From assembly GCF_020829495.1 (NCBI RefSeq), contig NZ_JAIVFQ010000015.1:1-64000 (forward strand): DNA of 64,000 nt, in the 5' to 3' direction. The translations under genes and the position numbers were made by a program. Below, piece after piece: positions 42,350 through 50,871 of the stretch. This stretch comes from Nostoc favosum CHAB5714 (GTDB lineage: Bacteria > Cyanobacteriota > Cyanobacteriia > Cyanobacteriales > Nostocaceae). Below the pieces are notes generated by a model. The model did no database searches, was not told the origin of the DNA, and was given only the letters and a program-made list of their open reading frames with translations. Each line of letters starts with the position of its first letter. Positions within the stretch are counted from its first letter, which is position 1.

Positions 42350-44398
42350 TTACTTGCCGTTGCCGTTAGCACCATTACCATTGCTGTGAATAACGCGTTC
42401 GGCGAGTTTTTCTGGCACTTCTTGGAGATGGTCATATTCCCAATGGAAGGAACCAACGCCCAAGGTGAGCGATCGCAGCTCTACAATAAAGTTTTGCATC
42501 TCTGCTTGTGGCAAGTATGCAGAGATATTATCCCAGCCTTGCCAATCGTTTCTGCCTTCATAGCCTAAAATTTGCCCCCGTCTACCACTCAACAGTTGCA
42601 GCACTTTGGAAGTAAATTCGCTAGGTGTAGTCACTTCCACCCGCAAAATTGGTTCTAATAGAGTAGGTTCCGCTTGGGGTATTCCCGTTTGCATTGCCAA
42701 TCGCGCAGCTTGTTTAAAGGCTTGTTCGGAACTATCAACGTTGTGATACGAACCATTAGTCAGAGTTACCGCTAAATCCACTATTGGGAAGCCCAAAGGC
42801 CCATGTGTCAGAAATTCCCGCACGCCCATTTCCACCCCAGGAATGTACTGCTTAGGAACCACGCCGCCGACAATAGTTTCATTAAAGTTGAAACCTGTAC
42901 CCCGTGGTAGGGGTTTGATGTCGAGAAAAACATCACCAAACTGTCCGTGACCACCGCTTTGGTGCTTGTAGCGTCCATGAACTGAAGCCACCGTTTTGCG
43001 GATGGTTTCTTTGTAAGGCACTTGCGGTAAGTGGGTTGTCATCGGCAAGTTATATTTGCGGCGCAATCTGTCTAGGGCGACTTGTAAATGAATCTCGCCT
43101 TGACCCCACAAGATAACTTCGTGAGTATCGCCATGTTGTTCCCAAGCAAGTGAACAGTCTTCTTCTAATAACTTGGTGATGGCACCGCTAAGTTTGACTT
43201 CATCGTTGCGCTTTTCTGGGGTAATGGCGAGGGCATACACTGGTTCCAACTCTACAGCTTTGGGTAATTTTATTGCCGACTGCTGTTCTGTGGAGATTGT
43301 ATCGCCTGTCTTGATTCCTTCTAAACGGCTCAATGCCACAATTTCACCAGCACTAACTTGGTTAACTGACTGCTGTTGTTGTCCCATGAGGCGGTAAATT
43401 CCACCAGTGCGAATGCCATTGAGGACAATGCCATCAGTTAATTTGCCCCGCCAAACACGCACGAGGGAAAGTTTGCCACCTTGGGGAGTGTAGTAAGTTT
43501 TTAATACCTGCGCTAGAGGTGTATCACCTTTTATGTTTTTTAAACGACGTTCTGCTGTGGTTTCTGGTTCGGGGGCTTCCCGTAGCAAGGCTTCTAATAG
43601 AGGTCTAACACCATAATCTTGTTCTGCCACACCAAAGAAAACGGGCACTACTAAATCTGCCCCTAATTCCATTTTTAAATCTTTGAGGATTTCCTCTTGA
43701 GGAGGTTCGATGTCTTCTAAAAGTTCTTCGAGTAAATGGTCGTCAAAATTTGCTAAGGCTTCGAGCATTTCTGCCCGCGCTGTATGTTCTTCTTCTTTTA
43801 AACTTTCCGGGAAGGGAATGGGGTCAGCAGGTGCGCCTGGATGATATTGATATGCCTGTTCACTCACCATATCAATAAAGCCGGTGAGTTGTTCCCCGTT
43901 CATGATCGGATATTGATGCGCTACCAAAGGACGGCTAGATACTGCTTTCAGGGCGTGTAAACTTTCCAGGACGTGAATATTTGCCCGATCCATTTTGTTG
44001 ACGAAGACGAGGTGGGGAATTTCCCAATCGTCGAGGAATTTAAATAGAGGGGCGAGGGTGAGGACTCGTTCGCGGATGGGTTCGCAAACTACAATTGCCG
44101 CATCCACTCCGATTAAAGCATTGTACGTTTCTTGGGCAAATTCTACACTTCCCGGACAGTCAATAAAAGTAAAGCGAATGTCGTTATACTCAGTGCTAGC
44201 GGCGCTGACTTCTACACTCATGTGGCGATCGCGCGACTCGGCAGCACTATCTCCTACTGTATTGCTATCCTTTACACTCCCTTTGCGAGAAATTGCCCCT
44301 GTGACAAATAACAAGCTTTCTAGTAAAGTGGTTTTTCCACTTAAATAAGGCCCGACAATTGCAACATTCCGCGAACCCGATTTTACTTTTTCGTTCAT
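42350..44398 (-). CDS. Elongation factor G-like GTPase (EF-G paralogue)
   Basis: From ATG 44398 (GGGAGG 6 bases upstream is an excellent ribosome binding site) the product has 682 residues. The GTPase domain has GPYLSGKTTLLE, DCPGSVEF and NKMDRA; domains II-V follow, including GHGQFGDV and ASRE-like C-terminal EF-G folds. Compared with canonical EF-G the P-loop reads GPYLSGKT instead of GHIDAGKT, and the C terminus ends in an Asn/Gly repeat. It belongs to the EF-G-like paralogues (sometimes called fusA2) whose role is unclear; it is unlikely to be the main translocase because it is not near rpsL/rpsG/tuf. An earlier in-frame start at 44434 is less likely. Confidence 0.88.
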   Translation of the reverse strand: MNEKVKSGSRNVAIVGPYLSGKTTLLESLLFVTGAISRKGSVKDSNTVGDSAAESRDRHMSVEVSAASTEYNDIRFTFIDCPGSVEFAQETYNALIGVDAAIVVCEPIRERVLTLAPLFKFLDDWEIPHLVFVNKMDRANIHVLESLHALKAVSSRPLVAHQYPIMNGEQLTGFIDMVSEQAYQYHPGAPADPIPFPESLKEEEHTARAEMLEALANFDDHLLEELLEDIEPPQEEILKDLKMELGADLVVPVFFGVAEQDYGVRPLLEALLREAPEPETTAERRLKNIKGDTPLAQVLKTYYTPQGGKLSLVRVWRGKLTDGIVLNGIRTGGIYRLMGQQQQSVNQVSAGEIVALSRLEGIKTGDTISTEQQSAIKLPKAVELEPVYALAITPEKRNDEVKLSGAITKLLEEDCSLAWEQHGDTHEVILWGQGEIHLQVALDRLRRKYNLPMTTHLPQVPYKETIRKTVASVHGRYKHQSGGHGQFGDVFLDIKPLPRGTGFNFNETIVGGVVPKQYIPGVEMGVREFLTHGPLGFPIVDLAVTLTNGSYHNVDSSEQAFKQAARLAMQTGIPQAEPTLLEPILRVEVTTPSEFTSKVLQLLSGRRGQILGYEGRNDWQGWDNISAYLPQAEMQNFIVELRSLTLGVGSFHWEYDHLQEVPEKLAERVIHSNGNGANGNGK

Positions 44399-44662
44399 AA
44401 AACCTCCCTTGCGGTAAGTTTTTCCTAACCGCATTATTCTGTATATATCAGGGATAAAAAATGATTCTCTGGAGTCAAACTTACCCCTTCTTTAATTTGT
44501 TATTATCCTCCCTTTAATCGAAAGTTAAAAAAATTGTAGCCTGTCGTAAGATTTAGCTTAAGAAAAGTTAACTATCACAAATTTTCATAGCAAAATAAAA
44601 ACTTTTGTAAAAAACTTTTTATAAAGTAAATTTAACTGAAAGTGTTGCAAGTCAGAAAATCA

Positions 44663-45586
44663 ATGGGATTATCATTCTTTAAATATCGCATAGCCGGGTT
44701 AGTAAGTTTGACTTTGATAGCTGTTAGTATTTCCTCCCCCTCTGTTTCTCTATCTGCTCCTGTCCCCTCAAAGCTGGCACAATCTAATGGTAAAACTGCT
44801 ATAGACTGGTTAAACCAAGGCTTACAAGCAATTCAGGCAAGAAAGGTACAAGATGCGATCGCAGCCTTTAAACAAGCAACTCAATTAGATCCGGCATTAG
44901 CACCAGCACACTATAATTTAGGGTTAGCATTCCGACAAACGGGACAATTACAACCCTCTGCGGATGCATTTTATCGAGCAACGCAAGCCGATCCTAAGTT
45001 TGCTCCAGCTTTTGCTAATTTAGGTGGTGCGTTGTTAGAGGGGAATAATTTACAGTTAGCTAACGATTACTTGCAACGAGCGTTAGAACTTGATCCCAAA
45101 CTAGGATTTGCCCACTATAACTTGGGGTTGGTACGAGAGCAGCAACGAGATTGTGAAAAAGCGATCGCATCTTTTAAAAAAGCCATAGAATATAGCAAAA
45201 ATGCACCAGAGCCTCCTTATCATATAGGGATGTGTTATCTCCAACAAGGCAAACTCGATCAAGCCAGAGATGCCTTTAATCAGGCAGTAAAAATTAATCC
45301 GAAGTATCCAGAAGCTTACTATAATCTCGGCTCAATTTGGTTTCAGCAACGCAAATTACAAGAGGCATTAGAGGCTTTTAGAAAATCAGCTGAAGCTAAC
45401 TCTAACTATCCCAACGCTTATTATGGTGCAGGGTTAGTTTTTATGCAGTTACAGCAATATGGGGATGCAGTGCAAGTATTGCAATTTGCTAGAGATTTAT
45501 ACAATGCTCAGAAGAATCCTCAGTGGGCGAAAAATGCCGAGCAATTGTTGCAACAAGCACAAAATTTAAATTACCAACCTCGCTGA
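44663..45586 (+). CDS. Exported TPR-repeat protein
   Basis: From ATG 44663 the product has 307 residues: a signal peptide (GLVSLTLIAVSISSPSVSLSAPV) and about seven tetratricopeptide repeats from residue 45 to the end, with the canonical pattern as in ALAPAHYNLGLAFRQTGQLQPSADAFYRATQADPKF. TPR proteins are scaffolds for protein complexes in the periplasm, envelope or thylakoids; no partner is suggested by the neighbours. GTG 44642 would add seven residues before the signal peptide and cannot be excluded. Confidence 0.87.
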   Translation: MGLSFFKYRIAGLVSLTLIAVSISSPSVSLSAPVPSKLAQSNGKTAIDWLNQGLQAIQARKVQDAIAAFKQATQLDPALAPAHYNLGLAFRQTGQLQPSADAFYRATQADPKFAPAFANLGGALLEGNNLQLANDYLQRALELDPKLGFAHYNLGLVREQQRDCEKAIASFKKAIEYSKNAPEPPYHIGMCYLQQGKLDQARDAFNQAVKINPKYPEAYYNLGSIWFQQRKLQEALEAFRKSAEANSNYPNAYYGAGLVFMQLQQYGDAVQVLQFARDLYNAQKNPQWAKNAEQLLQQAQNLNYQPR

Positions 45587-45675
45587 GGCGCAAAAACTTA
45601 ATATTGCATAACATAAAACTATTGGGTTGACTCGCTGGTGTTGTCTGAACTTGTCCCGATTGGAATGAAACGTAC

Positions 45676-46224
45676 ATGCAAAAGCGCCAGAAAAGTCGAT
45701 TTTTATTTAGCGATCGCTGGCTTGATCGGCACTCAATTGTTCGCAACATGGAAGCCTTTCAAGACTTAATTGTGATCGTTTTATGCTTGGGTTTATTCGC
45801 CGTCATGCTAATCCAATTGTGGGGGATAGCTATCGCCCTCATGCAGCCACTAGACTATAAACATGTGACTGCAAAAATACTATTTGTGTTGATTTTAGTC
45901 GAGTTATTTCGACTATTAATGGTCTACTTGCAAGAACATAGTATCTCTGTGGGAGTGGCAGTTGAGGTAACAATTGTATCTCTACTGCGAGAAATAGTAG
46001 TTCACGGAGCGCTGGAAATGCATTGGGTTAATACGCTTGCAATTTGTGGTTTGTTGTTTGTTCTGGGTGGACTACTCGTAGTCTGTGCTAAGACGCCACA
46101 CATGGATTGCATGAGTGCTAACACTAAGTTTTGCCCGATTGTCTATAGAGGAGGTAGGGAACGGCAAAATGAGTTGGAATTCCAGTATTCACGTCAATGT
46201 GATGAGAATCAACCGCTTGGATAA
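45676..46224 (+). CDS. PsiE family membrane protein
   Basis: The 182-residue product has four predicted membrane spans (about 29-52, 64-82, 98-112, 118-138) with the PsiE pattern: ILFVLILVELFRLLMVYLQEHSISVGVAVEVTIVSLLREIVV. PsiE is a phosphate-starvation-inducible inner-membrane protein of unknown function in E. coli. The C-terminal 45 residues with three Cys (MDCMSANTKFCPIVY and QCDE) are not part of the usual family and may be soluble. It follows the TPR gene with a 90-base gap on the same strand. Confidence 0.82.
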   Translation: MQKRQKSRFLFSDRWLDRHSIVRNMEAFQDLIVIVLCLGLFAVMLIQLWGIAIALMQPLDYKHVTAKILFVLILVELFRLLMVYLQEHSISVGVAVEVTIVSLLREIVVHGALEMHWVNTLAICGLLFVLGGLLVVCAKTPHMDCMSANTKFCPIVYRGGRERQNELEFQYSRQCDENQPLG

Positions 46225-46235
46225 ATTCTTATGAA

Positions 46236-46360
46236 ATATGGGGAGTGGGGAGTTGGGGGATGAGGGGGATGAGGTAGAATTTTCTCCCTTGTCTGTCCTA
46301 TCTCCTTCTATAGAGTAACGGCTATTAATTACGAATTACGAATTACGAATTACGAATTTA
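46236..46360. repeat. STRR block (GGGGAGT, GATGAGGGG, GAATTAC)
   Basis: Short GGGGAGT and GATGAGGGG runs followed by four AATTACG heptamers at 46328-46355. It lies between the PsiE gene and the small ORF at 46478. Confidence 0.85.
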
Positions 46361-46477
46361 TATAACCTACCCTCGTAAGGTACTTCCGACGTATTTAAAT
46401 ATACTCTTTTTGGAAGATGAATTGCTCTTTAAAGGTAAGTATAAAGTTAATTAGAAATTCTAAAAGAGGATCAAGCA

Positions 46478-46723
46478 ATGGTTACAAATACAGGTAACGG
46501 ACAGTCTCAACAAGCGATTAGCGACTTGGAGTATGATTTTGTCACCGTTTTGCACAACAAGGCTGAAGCCGTTAAAGCTTACGATACCTACATCAAAGAT
46601 GCAGAACAAGTAGGTTCTCAGCCTTGTGTAGAGTTGTTCCAAAAATTGCGTCAATCTGATATTGAACACGCACAAGAGATTCGCCAACATCTACAACAAG
46701 TGCTGCAACACGGTAAGATGTAA
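46478..46723 (+). CDS. Small conserved helical protein of unknown function
   Basis: An 81-residue product with an AGAGGATCAAGCA ribosome binding region 4-12 bases before the ATG. It begins with a polar Thr/Asn/Gln segment, then two long helices: SDLEYDFVTVLHNKAEAVKAYDTYIKDAEQVG and CVELFQKLRQSDIEHAQEIRQHLQQVL. The pattern of Glu and His spaced across the helices (E, H, E, H..H) resembles small ferritin-like or spore-coat-like helical bundles, but I do not recognise a family. No membrane span. I consider it a real gene. Confidence 0.72.
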   Translation: MVTNTGNGQSQQAISDLEYDFVTVLHNKAEAVKAYDTYIKDAEQVGSQPCVELFQKLRQSDIEHAQEIRQHLQQVLQHGKM

Positions 46724-46818
46724 CCCAGGTTTTAAGTGCGATCGCTTCTGGTTTAGTGAAACTAAATATAAAAGAGGCGATCGCACTTGCTGATTACATT
46801 AAAGCCAAGCAGCGGCCA

Positions 46819-47694
46819 CTATGATCTAGACTGATTCTCAGCTATTTGCTGTACTTGCGCCACCGTTAAATCGAGAGCCACCGCCACTTGTTCTACAGTC
46901 AATCCCAATGCCAACAACCGGGGAATAGCTTCTAACTTAGCCTCTTGGCGGCCTTCCTGGCGACCTTCCTGGCGACCTTCCTGGCGACCTTCCTGGCGAC
47001 CTTCCTGGCGACCTTCCTGGCGACCTTCTTCTAAGCCGTCTTCCTTGATTGATTGATACATCCTTGTCTTTTTGAATTCGTCGTCTATACCCAACATTTC
47101 TGCTAACTCCTCTCGGCTTAACCGGGTAAATTTGTACAACAGAATAGTCTCTATCAATTCTACAATTTGCTTGGTGGTAGTTTCATCTGCCAGTTGTTGC
47201 TTTGCTTGTAAAATCAATTCTCTACCTTTGTCAACGGCTGTCTCTTCTCTTTCGATAATTAATTTAACGATCGCAACTTGAAGTGAGTTCTCACCTGTAT
47301 CTAATTCATCTAGATAAATGCGTTGTACTTGTGAACTGTCTAACAGCAACTGATACGGTAGCCGATCATCCGGATCTAAACTTCGTTGTGGATAGATGAC
47401 AACAGCACGCCAAAAATTGACTGATTCGTTTTGACGCAAATAAAGGAAGATTTCGGCAAAGAAGCGTCTATAAAAAGTTGAGTCTAATTGAAACTGAACT
47501 TCAACAAAGTAGAGGGGTTGGTTTGTGGTTTCACTTGTGGGGATAAATACTCCATCAATCCTAAAAGCAGTTTCTTTTAGTTCGATTGAAACAAATTGAT
47601 ATGCGTTGACATTGACAGTCGTATCGCCAATTATTGCAAAAAATATGCTAGGGAAAGTTTGAAATAAGCTATAAAATATTTTGTCAGTCTGCAC
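46819..47694 (-). CDS. Rpn family (DUF2887-like) putative nuclease with EGRQ repeats
   Basis: The 291-residue product opens MQTDKIFYSLFQTFPSIFFAIIG and continues FRIDGVFIPTSE...PLYFVEVQFQLDSTFYRRFFAEIFLYL, a restriction-fold core with D (FRIDG) and ExQ (VEVQFQ) typical of the Rpn/PD-(D/E)XK group that is abundant in cyanobacteria. Rpn proteins of E. coli cut DNA and promote RecA-independent recombination. Residues about 225-252 are seven or eight EGRQ units encoded by a 12-bp tandem repeat (46948-47030), forming a charged linker before a C-terminal helical domain (LGLTVEQVAVALDLTVAQVQQI). Confidence 0.85.
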   Translation of the reverse strand: MQTDKIFYSLFQTFPSIFFAIIGDTTVNVNAYQFVSIELKETAFRIDGVFIPTSETTNQPLYFVEVQFQLDSTFYRRFFAEIFLYLRQNESVNFWRAVVIYPQRSLDPDDRLPYQLLLDSSQVQRIYLDELDTGENSLQVAIVKLIIEREETAVDKGRELILQAKQQLADETTTKQIVELIETILLYKFTRLSREELAEMLGIDDEFKKTRMYQSIKEDGLEEGRQEGRQEGRQEGRQEGRQEGRQEGRQEAKLEAIPRLLALGLTVEQVAVALDLTVAQVQQIAENQSRS

Positions 47695-47756
47695 CTGGAT
47701 TTAGTCAAGCAAAAATTGGATATTAAAAGTTTATCAAGAATAGTGTATATACGTTT

Positions 47757-47903
47757 CTGACTTTTCACGGTATCTGGAAAACCTCTCTTCTATTTCTCTC
47801 TCCTAAAAGGAGAGAGACTTTGAATTTTCCCCCAACGCTAGCAGGGAAGGGGGTTAGGGGGTTAGGTCAATGGTTAGCTTTTCCACATAACCTGAATTGT
47901 CAG
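47757..47903. mobile_element. MITE-like element, family E6 (copy a), 147 bp
   Basis: Ends CTGACTTTTCACGGTATCTGGAAAA and (reverse) CTGACAATTCAGG.TATGTGGAAAA are imperfect inverted repeats. Flanking ATATACGTTT and ATATACGTCT (47747-47756, 47904-47913) form a 10-bp target duplication with one change. The interior holds GAGAGAGACTTTGAATTTTC and GGGGGTTAGGGGGTTAGG. A copy of exactly the same length is at 63284-63430. Confidence 0.9.
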
Positions 47904-47926
47904 ATATACGTCTGTTTCAGCATAAA

Positions 47927-47954
47927 AAAGCAGATGGTTAATCCCATCTGCTTT
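47927..47954 (-). terminator. Rho-independent terminator of metF
   Basis: Read on the minus strand, AAAGCAGATGG-GATTAA-CCATCTGCTTTTTT forms a strong stem with a terminal T-run, 23 bases after the metF stop. Confidence 0.85.
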
Positions 47955-47976
47955 AATAAAAGATTAGTTATCTTAT

Positions 47977-48897
47977 TTACTTGGATACCAACTGATTAAC
48001 TGGAGCAACCCCAGCCAAATCTAGAATTGGCGCGATCGCATCTTCTCGCTTCACCGCCATCATGTGAACTCCTTGACACAATTGCCGCGCTATTTGCACT
48101 TGCTCTGCGGCAATTTTTATCCCTTCCTCAAAAGGATCTTTGGCTTTTGCTAATCTATCAATAATATGTTGGGGAATATTTACACCCGGAACACATCTAT
48201 TAATAAACTGGGCATTTTTTGCCGATTTCAACAGGAAAATTCCTGCCAAAATTGGTTTTTTATAGCCAGAGGCAATGGTATCCATGAACTTTTCTAAGCG
48301 TTCAAAATCTGTAATTAACTGACTTTGAAAAAACTGCGCTCCGGCTTCGACTTTGCGTTCAAATCGACTTTGCAAACCCGACCAACTCTTACATTGCGGA
48401 TCTACTGCTGCACCAACAAATAAATCTAACGCTCCATCAGTCAAAGGTTTTTCGTTGCAATCAACGCCTTGATTCATCTTCCGAATCAGTTGCAGCAGTC
48501 GCACCGCTTCCAAGTCAAACACTGCTTTAGCATCTGGATGATCGCCTGCTTTTACTGGGTCGCCAGTCAAAGCTAAAATGTTATTTACGCCCAAAGCATG
48601 AGCGCCCATCAGGTCAGCTTGTAAACCAATGCGGTTGCGATCGCGGCAAGCAATTTGACAAATCGGCTCTATACCGTTTTGTGACAAAATCACCGACGCC
48701 ATTAACGAAGACATCCGTAACACTGCGCGGCTACCATCAGTAACATTGACAGCATGAACCCTTCCCTTAAGAGTCGCCGCCATTTGAATCATGTGCGCTG
48801 GATCTCCCCCTTTCGGCGGTGCTACCTCGGCAGTAACTAGAAATTCACCTGCTTGTACAGCTCTCTGGAAGGCTGTGGGGCTATGGGTGTGATGCAT
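47977..48897 (-). CDS. metF: Methylenetetrahydrofolate reductase MetF-like
   Basis: MetF reduces 5,10-methylene-THF to 5-methyl-THF for methionine synthesis. The 306-residue TIM-barrel product has FLVTAEVAPPKGGDP (conserved catalytic-type Glu), VHAVNVTDGSRAVLRMSS, GVNNILALTGDP (conserved LxGDPP-type motif) and PILAGIFLLKSAKNAQFIN. The ending is shorter than in proteobacterial MetF and this class is typical of cyanobacteria. It follows trpS on the same strand with a gap of about 58 bases and is terminated by the hairpin downstream. Confidence 0.88.
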   Translation of the reverse strand: MHHTHSPTAFQRAVQAGEFLVTAEVAPPKGGDPAHMIQMAATLKGRVHAVNVTDGSRAVLRMSSLMASVILSQNGIEPICQIACRDRNRIGLQADLMGAHALGVNNILALTGDPVKAGDHPDAKAVFDLEAVRLLQLIRKMNQGVDCNEKPLTDGALDLFVGAAVDPQCKSWSGLQSRFERKVEAGAQFFQSQLITDFERLEKFMDTIASGYKKPILAGIFLLKSAKNAQFINRCVPGVNIPQHIIDRLAKAKDPFEEGIKIAAEQVQIARQLCQGVHMMAVKREDAIAPILDLAGVAPVNQLVSK

Positions 48898-48955
48898 AAA
48901 ATTAATAATTTCAATTTCTTAAATGGTATAGCCAATCACACCGAAACGGGAAAAC

Positions 48956-49966
48956 TTATAGAGGAAGAGAATAGCCTAAAGCAGTTTTTACTTGTGATAA
49001 AGTTTGATTTGCGATCGCTCTAGCTTTTTCCCCTCCATCTCGCAACACAGACTCCAAATAGCCTTTATCCGCCGTTATTGACTGATATTTTTCTTGGATT
49101 GGTTTTAGAGACTCAATAATTGTGTCCGTCAACAATGGCTTGAATTGTCCCCAGCCCATATCCTGACACTCAACTGCTACATCTTCCTTCGCTTTACCAG
49201 ACAGCAATGTATACAGCGTTAACAAGTTATTACACTCTGGACGCGCTGGATCATCGAAAGTCAGCCCACGGATGGGATCAGTTTTACAACGCTTAATCTT
49301 GTATTGAATCTGTTCTGGTAAATCTAGCAAACTGATTCGGCTTAACTCCGAAGGATCAGACTTCGACATTTTGCGTGTACCGTCGGCTAAACTCATCACC
49401 CTTGCCCCTTCCTTACGAATCAAAGGGTCTGGTAACTTCAGAACTGGTTGATCTGGTTTACCAAATTGATGATTTAACCGAGCTGCAATATCCCGTGTCA
49501 ATTCCAAGTGTTGCTTTTGGTCTTCACCCACTGGCACTTTATCGGCTTGGTAAAGCAAAATATCAGCTGCCATCAGCACAGGGTAATCTAATAAGCCTGC
49601 ACTCACATTTTCTCCCTGTTTAACAGCCTTTTCCTTAAACTGGATCATGTCTTGCAGCCAGTTTAGAGGTGTAATGCAGTTGAGCAACCAGGTGAGTTCA
49701 CTGTGGGCCGAAACGTGGGATTGTACAAAGATGGTAGAGTGATTTAAATCAAGACCACAAGCTAGATAGAGAGCAGCAAGGGTGTAGGTATCAGCTGCCA
49801 ATTGTTTTGGCTCGTGTGGCACTGTAATCGCGTGCAAATCAGCCACAAAGACGTAATTTTCGTATTCGCTCTGACCTTCTACCCAGTTGCGAATGGCTCC
49901 CAAATAGTTACCTAGATGGTAATTGCCCGTTGGTTGAACTCCAGAAAGAACACGTTGCTTGCCCAT
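48956..49966 (-). CDS. trpS: Tryptophanyl-tRNA synthetase TrpS
   Basis: A class I aminoacyl-tRNA synthetase charging tRNA-Trp. From ATG 49966 the product has 336 residues with KQRVLSGVQPTGNYHLGNYLGAIRNW (the HIGH-type motif is HLGN), the MIQFKEKA segment, LLMAADILLYQADKVPVGEDQKQHLELTRDIA, and KMSKSDPSE. The frame opens three codons earlier at a TTG, but ATG at the conserved MGKQRVLSG is preferred. It is probably cotranscribed with metF. Confidence 0.95.
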   Translation of the reverse strand: MGKQRVLSGVQPTGNYHLGNYLGAIRNWVEGQSEYENYVFVADLHAITVPHEPKQLAADTYTLAALYLACGLDLNHSTIFVQSHVSAHSELTWLLNCITPLNWLQDMIQFKEKAVKQGENVSAGLLDYPVLMAADILLYQADKVPVGEDQKQHLELTRDIAARLNHQFGKPDQPVLKLPDPLIRKEGARVMSLADGTRKMSKSDPSELSRISLLDLPEQIQYKIKRCKTDPIRGLTFDDPARPECNNLLTLYTLLSGKAKEDVAVECQDMGWGQFKPLLTDTIIESLKPIQEKYQSITADKGYLESVLRDGGEKARAIANQTLSQVKTALGYSLPL

Positions 49967-50164
49967 AAATTTCAACTTAGTTATCTCAAATCCGCGCTAG
50001 TAAAGTGGCGATGTCTGGTGACAAGTCGCAACTCTTGGAGACGCACTCGCGTTTGCGCCTACGCAAAACTCATTTAATTTTGACATTTTCCAGGGCAACT
50101 CGCCGTTGCGCGATTAGATATTTAAGCTGTTATACAAAAATTTTAATAAAGGGTGGGTTAATTT

Positions 50165-50365
50165 TTGCAGGTCGAAACAATCGCATTGTTCGTCGAAACA
50201 ATCGCATTGTCAGTCGAAACAATGGCATTGTCAATCGAAACAATCGCATTGTTAGCCGAAACAATCGCATTGTCAGTCGAAACAATCGCATTGTCAGTCG
50301 AAACAATCGCATTGTTAGCCGATGCATTGGCATTGTAAGCCGATGCATTGGCATTGCAAGAGGTT
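50165..50365. repeat. 21-bp tandem array (GTCGAAACAATCGCATTGTCA)n
   Basis: About nine 21-bp units, each with the palindrome ACAAT-CGC-ATTGT. The last units change to GCCGATGCATTGGCATTG. It resembles the array at 55426 in having a GCATT/AATGC palindromic centre. Three frames stay open through the array because of the period. Confidence 0.94.
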
Positions 50366-50559
50366 GCCTTTACATAGCACGGCAATACAAATGGGCGTTG
50401 CAGAACAGTGGGATGAATTGGGGCAAGCTTTTAAGGCAAGGGATGCTGGCGTTGCAGGGGAGGAATTTTGGAACTTGTTATAATCATCCCGCTTTCTCTG
50501 CAACCCCTACAAATGATATGGCAGTTGTTCGCTCCACAAATTCGCCATTAGGTTTTAAC

Positions 50560-50691
50560 GCGGTGTGCAACTTTCCCTCAAACCTAACCCCCAACCCCTT
50601 CCCTAAGAGGGAAGGGGAGCAAGACTTAAAGCCTCTCTCCGCTTCGGGGAGAGGAATGGAAGTGGGGTTTTAAGAATAAGTTGCACATCGC
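50560..50691. mobile_element. MITE-like element E8
   Basis: Ends GCGGTGTGCAACTT and (reverse) GCGATGTGCAACTT are 13/14 inverted repeats around 132 bp. The interior has CCTAACCCCCAACCCCTTCCC and GAAGGGGAGCAAGACTTAAAGCC, related to the interiors of E4 and E6. A target duplication was not clear. Confidence 0.7.
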
Positions 50692-50871
50692 GTGTTTTAT
50701 TACAACGCCACTAAAAAATCACCTTTGCCGATGCAAATGTCTATCTAAAGACAGATGGAGAAAGAATAGGGGTAGTGGGATCGTAGCATCATCTCTGCAA
50801 TCTGCATCCAAAATACGGATTTATCAAAAGTAAAAATTTTTCAAACAAAATTTAATTAGAGGGCTACAGCA

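Noticed and set aside
50165-50365. CRISPR array
   Set aside because: Units are contiguous 21-mers without spacers of unique sequence. None of the arrays in this window shows the repeat-spacer alternation of a CRISPR, and no cas gene is present.
50005-50673. 222-codon frame with NNRIVSR repeats and its antisense counterparts
   Set aside because: The open frames follow from the 21-bp array, and the ends translate element E8 and intergenic DNA.
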